DNA of 64,000 nt from Paenibacillus jilunlii (GTDB lineage: Bacteria; Bacillota; Bacilli; Paenibacillales; Paenibacillaceae), in contig NZ_FNGM01000020.1 in the NCBI RefSeq assembly GCF_900102965.1, forward strand, positions 53,271 to 117,270. Direction: 5' to 3'. Position 1 is the stretch's first letter. Every line of letters begins with the position of its first letter. The notes under the pieces are model-generated. The model searched no databases, was not told the origin of the DNA, and saw only the letters and a list, made by a program, of their open reading frames with translations. A program made the translations under genes and the position numbers. Positions 9,304 through 17,142 of the stretch are shown piece by piece.

Positions 9304-9406
9304 CTAAAGTCCACCTCTGTACTTGAGTTGTCTGCAATGCCGCTGTAGGCACGCGAATCTATCATAGCATTTCAAGAACTGGACAGCAATTGGCAAATGA
9401 AGTGGG

Positions 9407-10591
9407 TTAGCCTTCCCGTTCAAGCAGCTTGTCCTGTGCCCGCTCCAGCATTTCCCGGACGGCAGCATCCTCTTCCTTGTGCAGCGCCAGCTTCACAGCC
9501 GCCAGTGCTTCTGCGCCTCCTATGCGTCCGAGCGCCCAGGCTGCACTTCCCCGCAGCTCCGGACGGGTTTCCTTCAGCATAATCTCCGTCAGCTTCGGCA
9601 CAGCCCCGGCCTCCTTGAAATTGCCAAGCGCGATCACCGCGTTGCGCTGAATCGGCTTCTTGCCCCGCCAGGCTGCAGAGCTGCTGCCGAACTGCTCCTT
9701 GAACTCACGGTTGCTGAGCTCAAGAATCGGCAGCAGCAGCGGCTTGACGACCTCCGGATCAGGCAGCAGCTCCGGGCGGTGATTCCAATTCTTCCCCCGG
9801 TTCTTCGGGCAGACAATCTGGCAGGTGTCGCAGCCGTACAGCCGGTTGCCGATCTTGGTCATGTATTCATCACTCAGCAAGCCCTTCGTCTGGGTCAGAT
9901 AAGAAATACAGGCCTGGGCATTCAGCTGTCCGGGACCTACGAGTGCACCTGTAGGGCAGGCGTCGATACACTTCGTACAGCTCCCGCAGCCCTCCTCCAC
10001 AGGTGTATCCGGCGGAAAGGGAATATTCGTTACCATCTCCCCGAGATAAATCCATGAGCCCCATTTAGGAGAAATAATGCTGCAGTTTTTGGCACTGAAG
10101 CCAATGCCTGCCCGCTCTGCAACCGCCCTGTCGACCAGCACTCCCGTATCCACCATGCTCTCCAGCTCCGCTCCCGGCACCCGCTCGCGGATAAAAGCTT
10201 CAAGCTTCGCCAATGCCTCACGCAGCACATGATGATAATCCCGTCCCCATGAGGCCCGTGACAGGATGCCGCGGCGTGCGCCAGGCTCCGACTTCGGCGG
10301 GTTCTCCATTTTGGAGGGATAGGCTACAGCGATGGCGATAATTGACTGCGGCTGCCCGCCGGACTGCAGGGCGGGGATGGTCCGCTTATCAAGATCCGGC
10401 TCCTCGAAGCCGGAATCATAACCGTTGTCGCGGTGCTCCTGAAGTATATTTTTTAAATATAAAAACGGCTCCGCAGTCGCGAATCCGATATCATCAATAC
10501 CGATTTCCGGTGCGGCAGCCTTAATTTCAGCCTTAAGGCCTTCCCATTTCGAAGGCGGGGGAGCATAAAATGTCTGGATGTTATTGTTCAT
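9407..10591 (-). CDS. queG: Epoxyqueuosine reductase
   Basis: The final enzyme of queuosine tRNA-modification synthesis, reducing epoxyqueuosine at the wobble base with cobalamin and two [4Fe-4S] clusters. Two ferredoxin-like cysteine clusters are visible (CGSCTKCIDACP, then CDTCQIVCP) plus an extra Cys between them, and the active-site Asp in MVDTGVLVDR. The last ~70 residues form HEAT-like repeats typical of the longer QueG form. I place the start at ATG 10591, because AAGGAG lies 9 nt upstream; a GTG at 10609 lacks a ribosome-binding site. The protein is 394 residues. It starts 19 bp after lepB on the same strand, so the two are likely cotranscribed. Confidence 0.95.
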   Translation of the reverse strand: MNNNIQTFYAPPPSKWEGLKAEIKAAAPEIGIDDIGFATAEPFLYLKNILQEHRDNGYDSGFEEPDLDKRTIPALQSGGQPQSIIAIAVAYPSKMENPPKSEPGARRGILSRASWGRDYHHVLREALAKLEAFIRERVPGAELESMVDTGVLVDRAVAERAGIGFSAKNCSIISPKWGSWIYLGEMVTNIPFPPDTPVEEGCGSCTKCIDACPTGALVGPGQLNAQACISYLTQTKGLLSDEYMTKIGNRLYGCDTCQIVCPKNRGKNWNHRPELLPDPEVVKPLLLPILELSNREFKEQFGSSSAAWRGKKPIQRNAVIALGNFKEAGAVPKLTEIMLKETRPELRGSAAWALGRIGGAEALAAVKLALHKEEDAAVREMLERAQDKLLEREG

Positions 10592-10609
10592 TACCGCCTT
10601 CTCCTTCAC

Positions 10610-11227
10610 TTATAGTGCATTTGCTTTGCTAAGAGGCCACCAGATATACGCAGCCTTACCGACAATACGGTTCTGCGGGACAGCGCCAAAATACCGGCTG
10701 TCCTTGCTCGCCCCGGCATGCCGGTTGTCACCCATTACAAAATAGGTTCCCTTTCCAACGGTAAGCTCGGCAAAATCCGGGTCTTGAATTTCCGTGTCCA
10801 CATAGGACTCGGCGATAAGCCTGCCGTTCACGTACAGCTTGTGGTTCCGCACCTCAATCCTGTCGCCGGGTATTCCGATGATCCGTTTCACCAAATATTC
10901 CTTGCGGTCCGGACCGGTGCTAGGGTCATGCAGAACAACCACATCACTCCGCTTGGGACTGGCAAAGGTTAAGGATATCTTGCTAATAATCAACTTTTCA
11001 CCCTCAAACAGCGTGGGCTGCATGGACTGGCCTATAACCGTTGAGACATTGAACACAAAAATATTGAGCAGCGACATCAAGGCAAATACAACAGCAGCAG
11101 TAACCAGCCAATCCCGGAGATCGCGAACCCAGCCTGTTCCTGATAAGGAGCCGGTTCTCCGGTGTGTAACGGACCGGTATCTGTGCTTGCGGCTCCGCAT
11201 GAAATCTTCTTCAAGCTCCCGGTTCAT
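10610..11227 (-). CDS. lepB: Type I signal peptidase
   Basis: A 205-residue membrane serine protease that removes signal peptides from secreted proteins. A cytoplasmic basic N-terminus precedes one transmembrane helix (~40-60). The catalytic dyad is Ser68 (GQSMQPTL) and Lys114 (YLVKRIIGIPGD). The C-terminal box FVMGDNR...DSRYFG is intact. Single-span architecture is that of the Bacillus Sip enzymes. It precedes queG. Confidence 0.95.
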   Translation of the reverse strand: MNRELEEDFMRSRKHRYRSVTHRRTGSLSGTGWVRDLRDWLVTAAVVFALMSLLNIFVFNVSTVIGQSMQPTLFEGEKLIISKISLTFASPKRSDVVVLHDPSTGPDRKEYLVKRIIGIPGDRIEVRNHKLYVNGRLIAESYVDTEIQDPDFAELTVGKGTYFVMGDNRHAGASKDSRYFGAVPQNRIVGKAAYIWWPLSKANAL

Positions 11228-11270
11228 AGGCCACCTTCTTGCTTTTCATTGGTCATTCAAGTCCCATAAC

Positions 11271-11322
11271 AATAGAAAAGCATATCTCCCGGCCATTTGC
11301 AATGGACTTGGGAAGATATGCT
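11271..11322 (-). terminator. Rho-independent terminator upstream of lepB
   Basis: An inverted repeat (AGCATATCTTCCC against GGGAGATATGCT on the minus strand, 11279-11322) is followed by a T-rich run in the minus direction. It would end transcription from the acetyltransferase gene before lepB. Confidence 0.6.
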
Positions 11323-11470
11323 TCAGTATAATGAATCAGACTATGCAAGCACGCATTCAATACTAAAAGTATGTACACTCTTAATACTTATAATCATTGC
11401 AGGCGTACAATTGCAGTAGTTCTCTATTCTAGAAAATGTTTCCGCTTACGCAGCACCGGAATCAAAACAC

Positions 11471-11890
11471 TTATCCGACAATGCTAAGCTTCCTTACCGA
11501 CTTGAAGATTTGATTCTCGTTATAACCCATAGCTTCATAGAGCGGCAGCGCAAATGAATTATGCTCGTCGACGGCTACATAAATACCGCTGACCTTGCGT
11601 GCCTGAAACTTATGTTCCATCGCCGATACAAGACCTCTGCCGATTCCTCTGCGGCGGTATTCGGGATGGATGGCAATGCGGAAATAACAGCCGTGATTCT
11701 TCTCGATCGTACCAATCAGCGCACCAACAATCTCCCCTTCATCCTCGGCTACAACAATGAGATCAGAGTCCCATGAAAGCTGCCTGGAGAAAGGCTCGAT
11801 AGTGCTCTCGAAACATTCTTCCGATAATGCGGTCTGCAGCAGTTCAGTCACAGGGGTAACGTCGCTTAATTGAAAGGAACGAACGTGCAT
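11471..11890 (-). CDS. GNAT-family N-acetyltransferase
   Basis: A 139-residue protein with the GNAT fold. The acetyl-CoA pyrophosphate loop is HPEYRRRGIGRGLV at ~78-91 and the C-terminal part contains LYEAMGYNEN. The acceptor substrate cannot be told from sequence. It is a single gene, preceded by a structured region (11957-12035) and followed by a terminator at 11271-11322. Confidence 0.85.
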   Translation of the reverse strand: MHVRSFQLSDVTPVTELLQTALSEECFESTIEPFSRQLSWDSDLIVVAEDEGEIVGALIGTIEKNHGCYFRIAIHPEYRRRGIGRGLVSAMEHKFQARKVSGIYVAVDEHNSFALPLYEAMGYNENQIFKSVRKLSIVG

Positions 11891-11956
11891 TCTTTAAATC
11901 TCCCTTTTCTATGGCTTAGAATTTAACAAAAGAAGGAGTTCCCGTAACGGCGTTGA

Positions 11957-12035
11957 GAGGAAAAAAGAAAAGCAAATGGATGTCTTCCGAAGAAGCCGCC
12001 GAATCCATTTCGGGTAAGCTGCTTTTCTGGCGGCT
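11957..12035 (-). terminator. Terminator- or attenuator-like structure upstream of the GNAT gene
   Basis: Read on the minus strand, a two-part stem (11966-11974 with 12020-12028, and 11975-11981 with 12003-12009) is followed by TTTTTT. A competing perfect 7-bp pairing joins 11994-12000 with 12029-12035, and forming it would disrupt the terminator stem. No gene lies upstream on this strand, so the RNA that ends here would be a leader of the GNAT gene or a small RNA. Confidence 0.45.
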
Positions 12036-12340
12036 AAAGAAGTATTAACCTAATGTTAAACAGTTTATAGCTTCTTTAAACTCCAAAAAACGAGGAATAC
12101 CTGCTTTTAAGTCTATTAAAGCATACTTTTCTAGCGATATCATCAATTTTCTTTTGAAAGCGCTTGATATTAAGCGTTTACATAGTATTGTATACCATTA
12201 ATCCTATAATAAGGGAATTATAGCACTGTAAACAACTGCAGGCGGCGGCCTTTTCGATTTTAACACAGCATTAACACTTGCAGTCAGGTTTCAAAGCTCT
12301 GTTACTTTTTAAACTTTTGTGTTTGTTTAGTGTTGCATTA

Positions 12341-12369
12341 TTGTTCCAGATACGGTTTAATAATAGTAT
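12341..12369 (+). promoter_or_regulatory. Candidate promoter of sodA
   Basis: TTGTTC (12341-12346) and TAGTAT (12364-12369) are separated by 17 bp, about 110 bp upstream of the sodA start. Both boxes are imperfect. Confidence 0.35.
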
Positions 12370-12480
12370 CTTATCGGGTACATAACCTATAAGGTACATC
12401 GGAAATAAGGGGTTTTGACGTCAAGACCGCCAAAATTCTTTATCCATACAAATTCCAATACACTCAGGAGGGATTTTTCC

Positions 12481-13089
12481 ATGGCATTTCAATTACCGGC
12501 ACTTCCGTATCCGAACAACGCTCTTGAACCGCACATCGACGCATTGACGATGGAGATTCACCATGACAGGCACCATAACACATACGTGACGAACCTGAAC
12601 GCCGCTCTGGAAAAGGCACCCGAACTGCAAGGCAAGAGTATCGAAGAGCTTCTTACCAACCTGAATGCAGTACCTGAAGCGATCCGCACTGCTGTCCGCA
12701 ACAACGGCGGCGGACATGCCAACCATACCCTGTTCTGGGAAGTTATCGGACCGAACGGCGGCGGTGCACCAACCGGCGCACTGGCAGCTGCAATTGACAG
12801 CGAGCTTGGCGGCTTCGATAAATTCAAAGAAGATTTCGCTACGGCGGCAACTACCCGTTTCGGCAGCGGCTGGGCCTGGCTCGTTGTTAAAGACGGCAAG
12901 CTGGCGGTTACCAGCACACCGAACCAGGACAACCCGATCAGCGAAGGCGCTACTCCGATCCTCGGACTCGATGTATGGGAGCACGCTTACTACCTGAACT
13001 ATCAAAACAAACGCCCTGACTACATCAAAGCCTTCTGGAACGTAGTCAACTGGGAAGAAGTCGGCAAACGCTACGAAAGCGCAAAATAA
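12481..13089 (+). CDS. sodA: Superoxide dismutase, Mn type
   Basis: A 202-residue cytosolic enzyme that dismutates superoxide. The metal ligands are His27 (EIHHDRHH), His82 (NHTLFW), Asp164 and His168 (LDVWEHAYY); GPNGGGAPTG favours manganese. I start at ATG 12481, behind AGGAGGG. The frame is open further upstream, but that extension is not conserved SOD sequence. The gene is monocistronic, with a strong terminator 36 bp after the stop. The second SOD at 7119 shares the C-terminal domain only. Confidence 0.96.
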   Translation: MAFQLPALPYPNNALEPHIDALTMEIHHDRHHNTYVTNLNAALEKAPELQGKSIEELLTNLNAVPEAIRTAVRNNGGGHANHTLFWEVIGPNGGGAPTGALAAAIDSELGGFDKFKEDFATAATTRFGSGWAWLVVKDGKLAVTSTPNQDNPISEGATPILGLDVWEHAYYLNYQNKRPDYIKAFWNVVNWEEVGKRYESAK

Positions 13090-13125
13090 GCTTCTGCAGC
13101 ATAAATCAGCTGCATGAAACAGAAC

Positions 13126-13175
13126 AAAACGGCTACACCGTCCAATAATAGACGGGGTAGCCGTTTTGGATTTTA
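13126..13175 (+). terminator. sodA terminator; shared module with 41772-41813
   Basis: A 17-bp stem (13126-13142 with 13151-13167) with one mismatch and an 8-nt loop is followed by GGATTTT. The same stem sequence, AAAACGGCTAC, recurs at 41772 beside another copy of the intergenic repeat element. Confidence 0.85.
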
Positions 13176-13405
13176 GTCTAGCCTTGCCTGGAGCGCCCTT
13201 TACGGATCCTGCGGCAAGCCTTAAGTGGAAAAAGTGAACTTAATTCCTGTTCATTCCGCTTCTCCACAAGCATTAGGTGGAAAAAGGATACCTAATCTGG
13301 CCACTTTCTGCTTTTTCGGGTAAATCCGCTTAATTTAAGTCTACTTTTTCCCACTATTCCCTCTGCCAAAAGCTTCTGTATCCATTTAAGTTCCCTAATT
13401 CCACT
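13126..13405. repeat. Intergenic F-F-R-R repeat element, copy A
   Basis: Beyond the hairpin lie two forward copies of the motif AGTGGAAAAAGTRNACCTAA-like (13223-13245, 13274-13296) and two reverse copies (13335-13355, 13384-13405). Spacing within each pair is 49-51 bp. Each motif is itself a small dyad, for example TTAAGT...ACTTAA in the first and TTAGGT...ACCTAA in the second. No coding function is apparent. Other copies lie at 37140, 41772 and 60736. Confidence 0.75.
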
Positions 13406-13513
13406 TCGCTTCTTTCCTGCAGCTCACGCACGATCCTGCCCTTTTGTTTGCTGATCCCAGGCTCCGCCTGCAGAGCAATCACTGTAAGCGTACCTTGTAC
13501 AATCTGAGAGAAA

Positions 13514-15028
13514 TCATCCATTTTGTTCATCGAAGTAGCTGTTCAGCAGCTTCAAAAAAACATTTGGAAAGGCATAGTTAGCCATATCCTCACGATTGAT
13601 CCACCGGAGCGCCCCGCCATCCTCGGGATTGCCGTTGCCGTCCGCGAACGGCTCTATGGCGCCGCCGTCGCCAGCTAACCATCCGGAAGAAGTACCTCCG
13701 GCGCTGAACAAGTCGGGCGTGCCGCTGCCGGGTGATAACGCAGCGGAACTGTCCGCGGCGGCGTTCAAGGCCGGCGCAGTCTTGTCAGCGGCAGACCGCT
13801 CTTCGCCGCTGATTCTGGCAGCGGCAGACTGCCCTGCGCCGCTGATTCTGGCGGCGGCAGACTGCCCTATGCCGCTGATGCCGGTCGCGGCCGAGCCCTG
13901 AGGCCCGCCTGCACCGGCTGGCCGGCCGGCCTCCCCGGTACCCGGGGACTGCCCGGCGGCATACGCCGCCCGCCCTTCCGCCGCCAAAGGCAGCGCGCGG
14001 ACGTCCTCTTCCCTGCAGCGGTACACCTGCAGGGTCCACACAATATGGCTGAACGTATGTTCCGCAGCCATCCAGTGCTCTTCCGGCCGGGCAGAAATCC
14101 CGGCCTGCCTCAGGGACCGGCGCAGCCGGTCCAGCGCTGCGGCCTCCGGCAGCAGCGCGCCGCCCCCGCCGCCCTCCACAGGCGGCGCAGGCCAGTGCGG
14201 CAGCTCCCACATGCGGGCTAGAAGCCCGCTTACTGGCCGCTGCCGGATGAGCACCCGGCCCGCGTGCTCGCCGCGGCCCTCCACCAGGGCCGCCAGCCGC
14301 TCCTCCGGGCGCGGCGGCTTCGCCTTGGTCTTGACGGGCAGCGAGGTCTCGCAGCCCGCCAGCCGCGCGGCGCAGTGCTCCATCACCGGGCACGGAAGGC
14401 AGCGTGGTGATTTCGGCGTGCAGACGAGGGCGCCCAGCTCCATCAGCGCCTGATTGAAATGCGAAGCTTCTCCTTCCGGGATCAGCTCCGCGGCCAGCCG
14501 TTCCATCGCAACACGGGTAGGTCCCTTGGCGATATCATCCTCAATGAGGAAGTAGCGGGACAGCACCCGCATCACATTGCCGTCTACCGCCGGTTCCGGC
14601 CGGTTGAAGGCAATGCTGAGGATGGCGCCCGCTGTGTAAGGACCCACCCCCTTGAGGCCAAACACGGCGTCACGGTCATTGGGCACCTGTCCGCCATATT
14701 GCTCTTTCACCTGCTTGGCTGCATGCTGCAGGTTCCGGGCCCGGGAATAGTAGCCCAGTCCCTCCCAGCACTTCAGCACCTCCTCCTCCGGGGCGTCGGC
14801 CAGCGATTCCACCGTAGGAAAACGTTCAATAAAACGGTTAAAATAAGGAATTACCGTATCCACTCTGGTCTGCTGCAGCATAATCTCCGATATCCAGATG
14901 TAATAAGGATTGCGGTGGCGCCGCCAGGGCAAATCCCTTTTCTGGCCTTGATACCATTCCAGCAGGAAGCGGCTGAAGAATAACTTGGCTTCCTGCTGTG
15001 TTTCACTCTGCTGTTCATGTATTGTCAT
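13514..15028 (-). CDS. mutY: A/G-specific adenine DNA glycosylase with a low-complexity insertion
   Basis: Removes adenine mispaired with 8-oxoguanine. I start at ATG 15028 behind AGGAGAA; the longer open frame runs into a repeat element. The protein is then 504 residues. The HhH-GPD domain has catalytic Glu48 (SEIMLQQ), the hairpin GLKGVGPYTAG, and Asp149. The [4Fe-4S] cluster cysteines are 203, 210, 213 and 219. The C-terminal NUDIX-like 8-oxoG recognition domain starts near 240 and ends with the conserved RWINREDMANYAFPNVFLKL. Between them, residues ~345-472 are an Ala/Gly/Ser-rich disordered stretch with near-repeats (GQSAAARISG twice). Bacillus MutY is ~370 residues, so this insertion accounts for the excess. 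Local GC is very high. Confidence 0.93.
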   Translation of the reverse strand: MTIHEQQSETQQEAKLFFSRFLLEWYQGQKRDLPWRRHRNPYYIWISEIMLQQTRVDTVIPYFNRFIERFPTVESLADAPEEEVLKCWEGLGYYSRARNLQHAAKQVKEQYGGQVPNDRDAVFGLKGVGPYTAGAILSIAFNRPEPAVDGNVMRVLSRYFLIEDDIAKGPTRVAMERLAAELIPEGEASHFNQALMELGALVCTPKSPRCLPCPVMEHCAARLAGCETSLPVKTKAKPPRPEERLAALVEGRGEHAGRVLIRQRPVSGLLARMWELPHWPAPPVEGGGGGALLPEAAALDRLRRSLRQAGISARPEEHWMAAEHTFSHIVWTLQVYRCREEDVRALPLAAEGRAAYAAGQSPGTGEAGRPAGAGGPQGSAATGISGIGQSAAARISGAGQSAAARISGEERSAADKTAPALNAAADSSAALSPGSGTPDLFSAGGTSSGWLAGDGGAIEPFADGNGNPEDGGALRWINREDMANYAFPNVFLKLLNSYFDEQNG

Positions 15029-15084
15029 CGTTATTCTCCTTGCCGTCCATATAATCTCTTGCACCGGTACAATTAAGCTGACTT

Positions 15085-15305
15085 CTATATAGAGCGAACT
15101 TAAGTTCTTTACATTAGGGTTAGTCGTGACTACGGAGAATGTCTGGGCTTCCAGCCGCTGCCCATGCATTTGATTATTACCGCTCTTTGCGGTGGAAATC
15201 CGCAGACTGCCTATGCTGAAGATAGCGAGCTTTCGCTCCTCCAGTTTCAAGCTTCCCCTCCATCCCTTTTCCCTATTGTTCGTTACTTAAATTCGCTTTA
15301 TATAG
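15085..15305. mobile_element. MITE-like element, copy 1
   Basis: A 221-bp noncoding unit bounded by terminal inverted repeats: CTATATAGAGCGAACTTAAG at 15085-15104 and its complement with two differences at 15286-15305. The interior shares landmarks in the same order with copy 2: a GTGACT..GAGAATGT..CTTCC..GCCGCTGCC block, a small hairpin, and a GCTCCT-CAGTT block. It lies between mutY and acpS. No transposase is encoded, so mobilisation would be in trans. Confidence 0.7.
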
Positions 15306-15334
15306 ATTACCGCGTTTATGTCTCAGGTGGGGTC

Positions 15335-15733
15335 TTAGCGTCCGTGCAGCCTCTCCACCACCGCGAACGCCGATGCCAAACCGCGGCTGTGCGTAATGGT
15401 GAGATGAATGGTATACTCCTGCTCCGGCAGCCGCAACCGGGACCAGGCCTCAGCCGAGAGTGAGGCTACCGGCTTGCCCAAGGCGTCCGGCAGAATTTCG
15501 ATATCCTGAAAGCCTACCGTATGGCCGATTCCGCATCCGAACGCCTTAACTACCGCCTCCTTGGCCGAAAACCGCCCGGCTATGAACTCCGCTGCCTTTC
15601 CGCCCTTGCCTGCGGCCAGTACCAGCTCCGGCCCGGTCAGAATCCGCCGGGTAAACCGGCTGCCCAGGCTGCCATTCGCAATACCCGCGATCCTCCCGAT
15701 TTCCAGCACATCATGTCCGATTCCGTAAATCAA
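15335..15733 (-). CDS. acpS: Holo-[acyl-carrier-protein] synthase
   Basis: Transfers 4'-phosphopantetheine from CoA to apo-ACP, activating fatty-acid synthesis. The protein begins (M)IYGIGHDVLEIGRI with the Mg-binding Asp8, and has RFSAKEAVVKAFG with the catalytic Glu. I choose TTG at 15733, behind GAGAGG at 9-nt spacing; an upstream ATG at 15760 lacks a ribosome-binding site and would add nine residues absent from the family. Length is 132 residues, against ~120 usual. The gene stands between the two MITE-like copies. Confidence 0.93.
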   Translation of the reverse strand: MIYGIGHDVLEIGRIAGIANGSLGSRFTRRILTGPELVLAAGKGGKAAEFIAGRFSAKEAVVKAFGCGIGHTVGFQDIEILPDALGKPVASLSAEAWSRLRLPEQEYTIHLTITHSRGLASAFAVVERLHGR

Positions 15734-15874
15734 AATTCCACACCTCTCATGCCTGTACATTCATTGACTCTCATATTCCCTTCTATCCTTACCGCACTTC
15801 TAATGGTATGATCTTCCTATGGGCGCCAGAAATCTCATATAACAGAGGAAGTCCGCCTGCCTCTTTACCATGAA

Positions 15875-16093
15875 CTATATAAACTGAACTTTTAATTTTT
15901 GTATTTAGGACGGGTTGTGACTCCAGAGAATGTTTGGACTTCCGGCCGCTGCCATATCCAGATTTCTTCATTCTTACCTCTTTTAGAGGATAAAATCCGG
16001 ATACAAAGGCGAACGCTAACGCTCCTACAGTTCCAAACTTCTCCTCCGCCACTTTCCCTCTTATTCTTAATTTCCCCTGTTCAATTTATATAT
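15875..16093. mobile_element. MITE-like element, copy 2
   Basis: A 219-bp unit with terminal repeats CTATATAAACTGAAC and, at the other end, GTTCAATTTATATA (inverted). It is nearly the same length as copy 1 and has the same orientation and order of internal blocks (GTGACTCCAGAGAATGT, CTTCC-GCCGCTGCC, hairpin with ATCCGG, GCTCCTACAGTT). It lies upstream of acpS. Open frames inside are short, unlike any known protein, and are not called. Confidence 0.65.
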
Positions 16094-16204
16094 TAATAAT
16101 AGTTTTAAAGTCAGCTTTCTGCTATCTTAAAAGAAAAAACCGCAAAAGTCTATTTATGGGTATATCCGGTATATTTCAGTCTTCAGTTTAGAACCGGATT
16201 TGAA

Positions 16205-16220
16205 CACAGCCCCGGCTGTG
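16205..16220. promoter_or_regulatory. 7-bp dyad upstream of the alpha/beta hydrolase
   Basis: CACAGCC and GGCTGTG are separated by the two-base centre, 35 bp before the start codon. It could be an operator or part of a leader hairpin. No regulator is suggested by the sequence. Confidence 0.3.
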
Positions 16221-16254
16221 GATACTAGAATATCAAGGAAAGGGAGACTGCCCT

Positions 16255-17073
16255 ATGCCCCGTAATTTCGAATTGCCCGCAGGAGAAGATACTGTCCTGC
16301 GTTGTTCACATTTTCCAGCCCAAGGCGAAGCCAGAAGCCTGATTGTGGTCGCTCACGGGTACAAGGGCTTCAAGGATTGGGGAATGTTCCCTTATACTGC
16401 AGAGGCGCTTAGTGATGAGCATGAAGTGATCAGCTTCAACTTCTCACATGCCGGAATCGGCGAAGATTTGCAGAATTTCACCGAGCTTGAAAAGTTTGCC
16501 CGCAACACCTACCAGCGTGAAATCAGGGATATGGAGATCCTGCTCTCCTATCTGAGCCAGCACCACAGATTCGGAAGTCTGCCTGTCTTTCTGCTGGGAC
16601 ACAGCCGCGGAGGGGGCGACTGTCTGCTCTATGCTCTGGATCATCCTGCAGAAATTGCCGGCGTGATCTCCTGGAACGGGATCACCAATCTGGACCTGTT
16701 CACAGAAGAACAGAAGCGTGAAATGAGGGAAAAGGGCCGGACCCATGTCCTCAACGGACGGACAGGCCAGCAAATGCCGCTGGATGCCATCATTATAGAA
16801 GATCTGGAGCAGCAAGCGGAACGCTACAACCTGTTGGAACGGATGAAGCAGGCCAGCTTCCCTGCAGTCCTGATCCAGGGGAGTGAGGACGGCGAGCGGC
16901 TGCGGCGCGGATCAGAGCAATTAATCCGGTTTCGGCCGGATATTGAATGGATACAAATTCCGGGCGGCAATCACACCTTCGGTGCCGTTCATCCTTTTAC
17001 CGGAACCACACCACAGTTGGAACAGGCCATTGCAGCTTCCAGGGATTTCATCACCCGGATTTTGGCGGGGTAG
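16255..17073 (+). CDS. Alpha/beta hydrolase
   Basis: A 272-residue cytoplasmic serine hydrolase. The oxyanion-side motif VAHGYKGFKDWG and the nucleophile elbow GHSRGG (Ser at ~117) are clear. The acid and His are probably in IQGSEDGERL and GGNHTFG near the C-terminus. These features match dienelactone-hydrolase-like/acyl esterases of unknown substrate. The ATG follows AAAGGGAGA. It is convergent with nadE, with a shared terminator. Confidence 0.88.
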   Translation: MPRNFELPAGEDTVLRCSHFPAQGEARSLIVVAHGYKGFKDWGMFPYTAEALSDEHEVISFNFSHAGIGEDLQNFTELEKFARNTYQREIRDMEILLSYLSQHHRFGSLPVFLLGHSRGGGDCLLYALDHPAEIAGVISWNGITNLDLFTEEQKREMREKGRTHVLNGRTGQQMPLDAIIIEDLEQQAERYNLLERMKQASFPAVLIQGSEDGERLRRGSEQLIRFRPDIEWIQIPGGNHTFGAVHPFTGTTPQLEQAIAASRDFITRILAG

Positions 17074-17085
17074 CTGTTATCATGA

Positions 17086-17131
17086 AAAACCGCCGGAGCG
17101 TCTGCATTAAACGCAGCTCCCCGGCGGTTGG
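17086..17131. terminator. Bidirectional terminator between hydrolase and nadE
   Basis: AACCGCCGG (17088-17096) pairs with CCGGCGGTT (17121-17129). An inner GC-rich hairpin lies between the arms and A/T runs lie outside. It separates convergent genes. Confidence 0.75.
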
Positions 17132-17142
17132 GCAACACATTT

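Larger units (their letters stand above)
11891..12480. other. 590-bp divergent intergenic region between the GNAT gene and sodA
   Basis: AT-rich and without a credible gene. It contains a minus-directed hairpin with a T-run (11957-12035, listed separately) and a weak cre-like site (TGAAAGCGCTTGAT, 12155-12168). It also holds a candidate sodA promoter at 12341-12369 and two short dyads in the sodA leader: ACCTATAAGGT near 12386 and TTGACGTCAA at 12415-12424. Confidence 0.6.

Noticed and set aside
12415..12480. Longer SodA N-terminus
   Set aside because: The upstream part is the leader with a dyad; AGGAGGG serves ATG 12481.
15029..15250. Longer MutY N-terminus
   Set aside because: The extra codons run into MITE-like copy 1; the ATG at 15028 has AGGAGAA and gives the family N-terminus.
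15789..16052. 87-codon minus-strand gene upstream of acpS
   Set aside because: It lies mostly inside MITE-like copy 2, has no ribosome-binding site, and the equivalent frame is not kept in copy 1.
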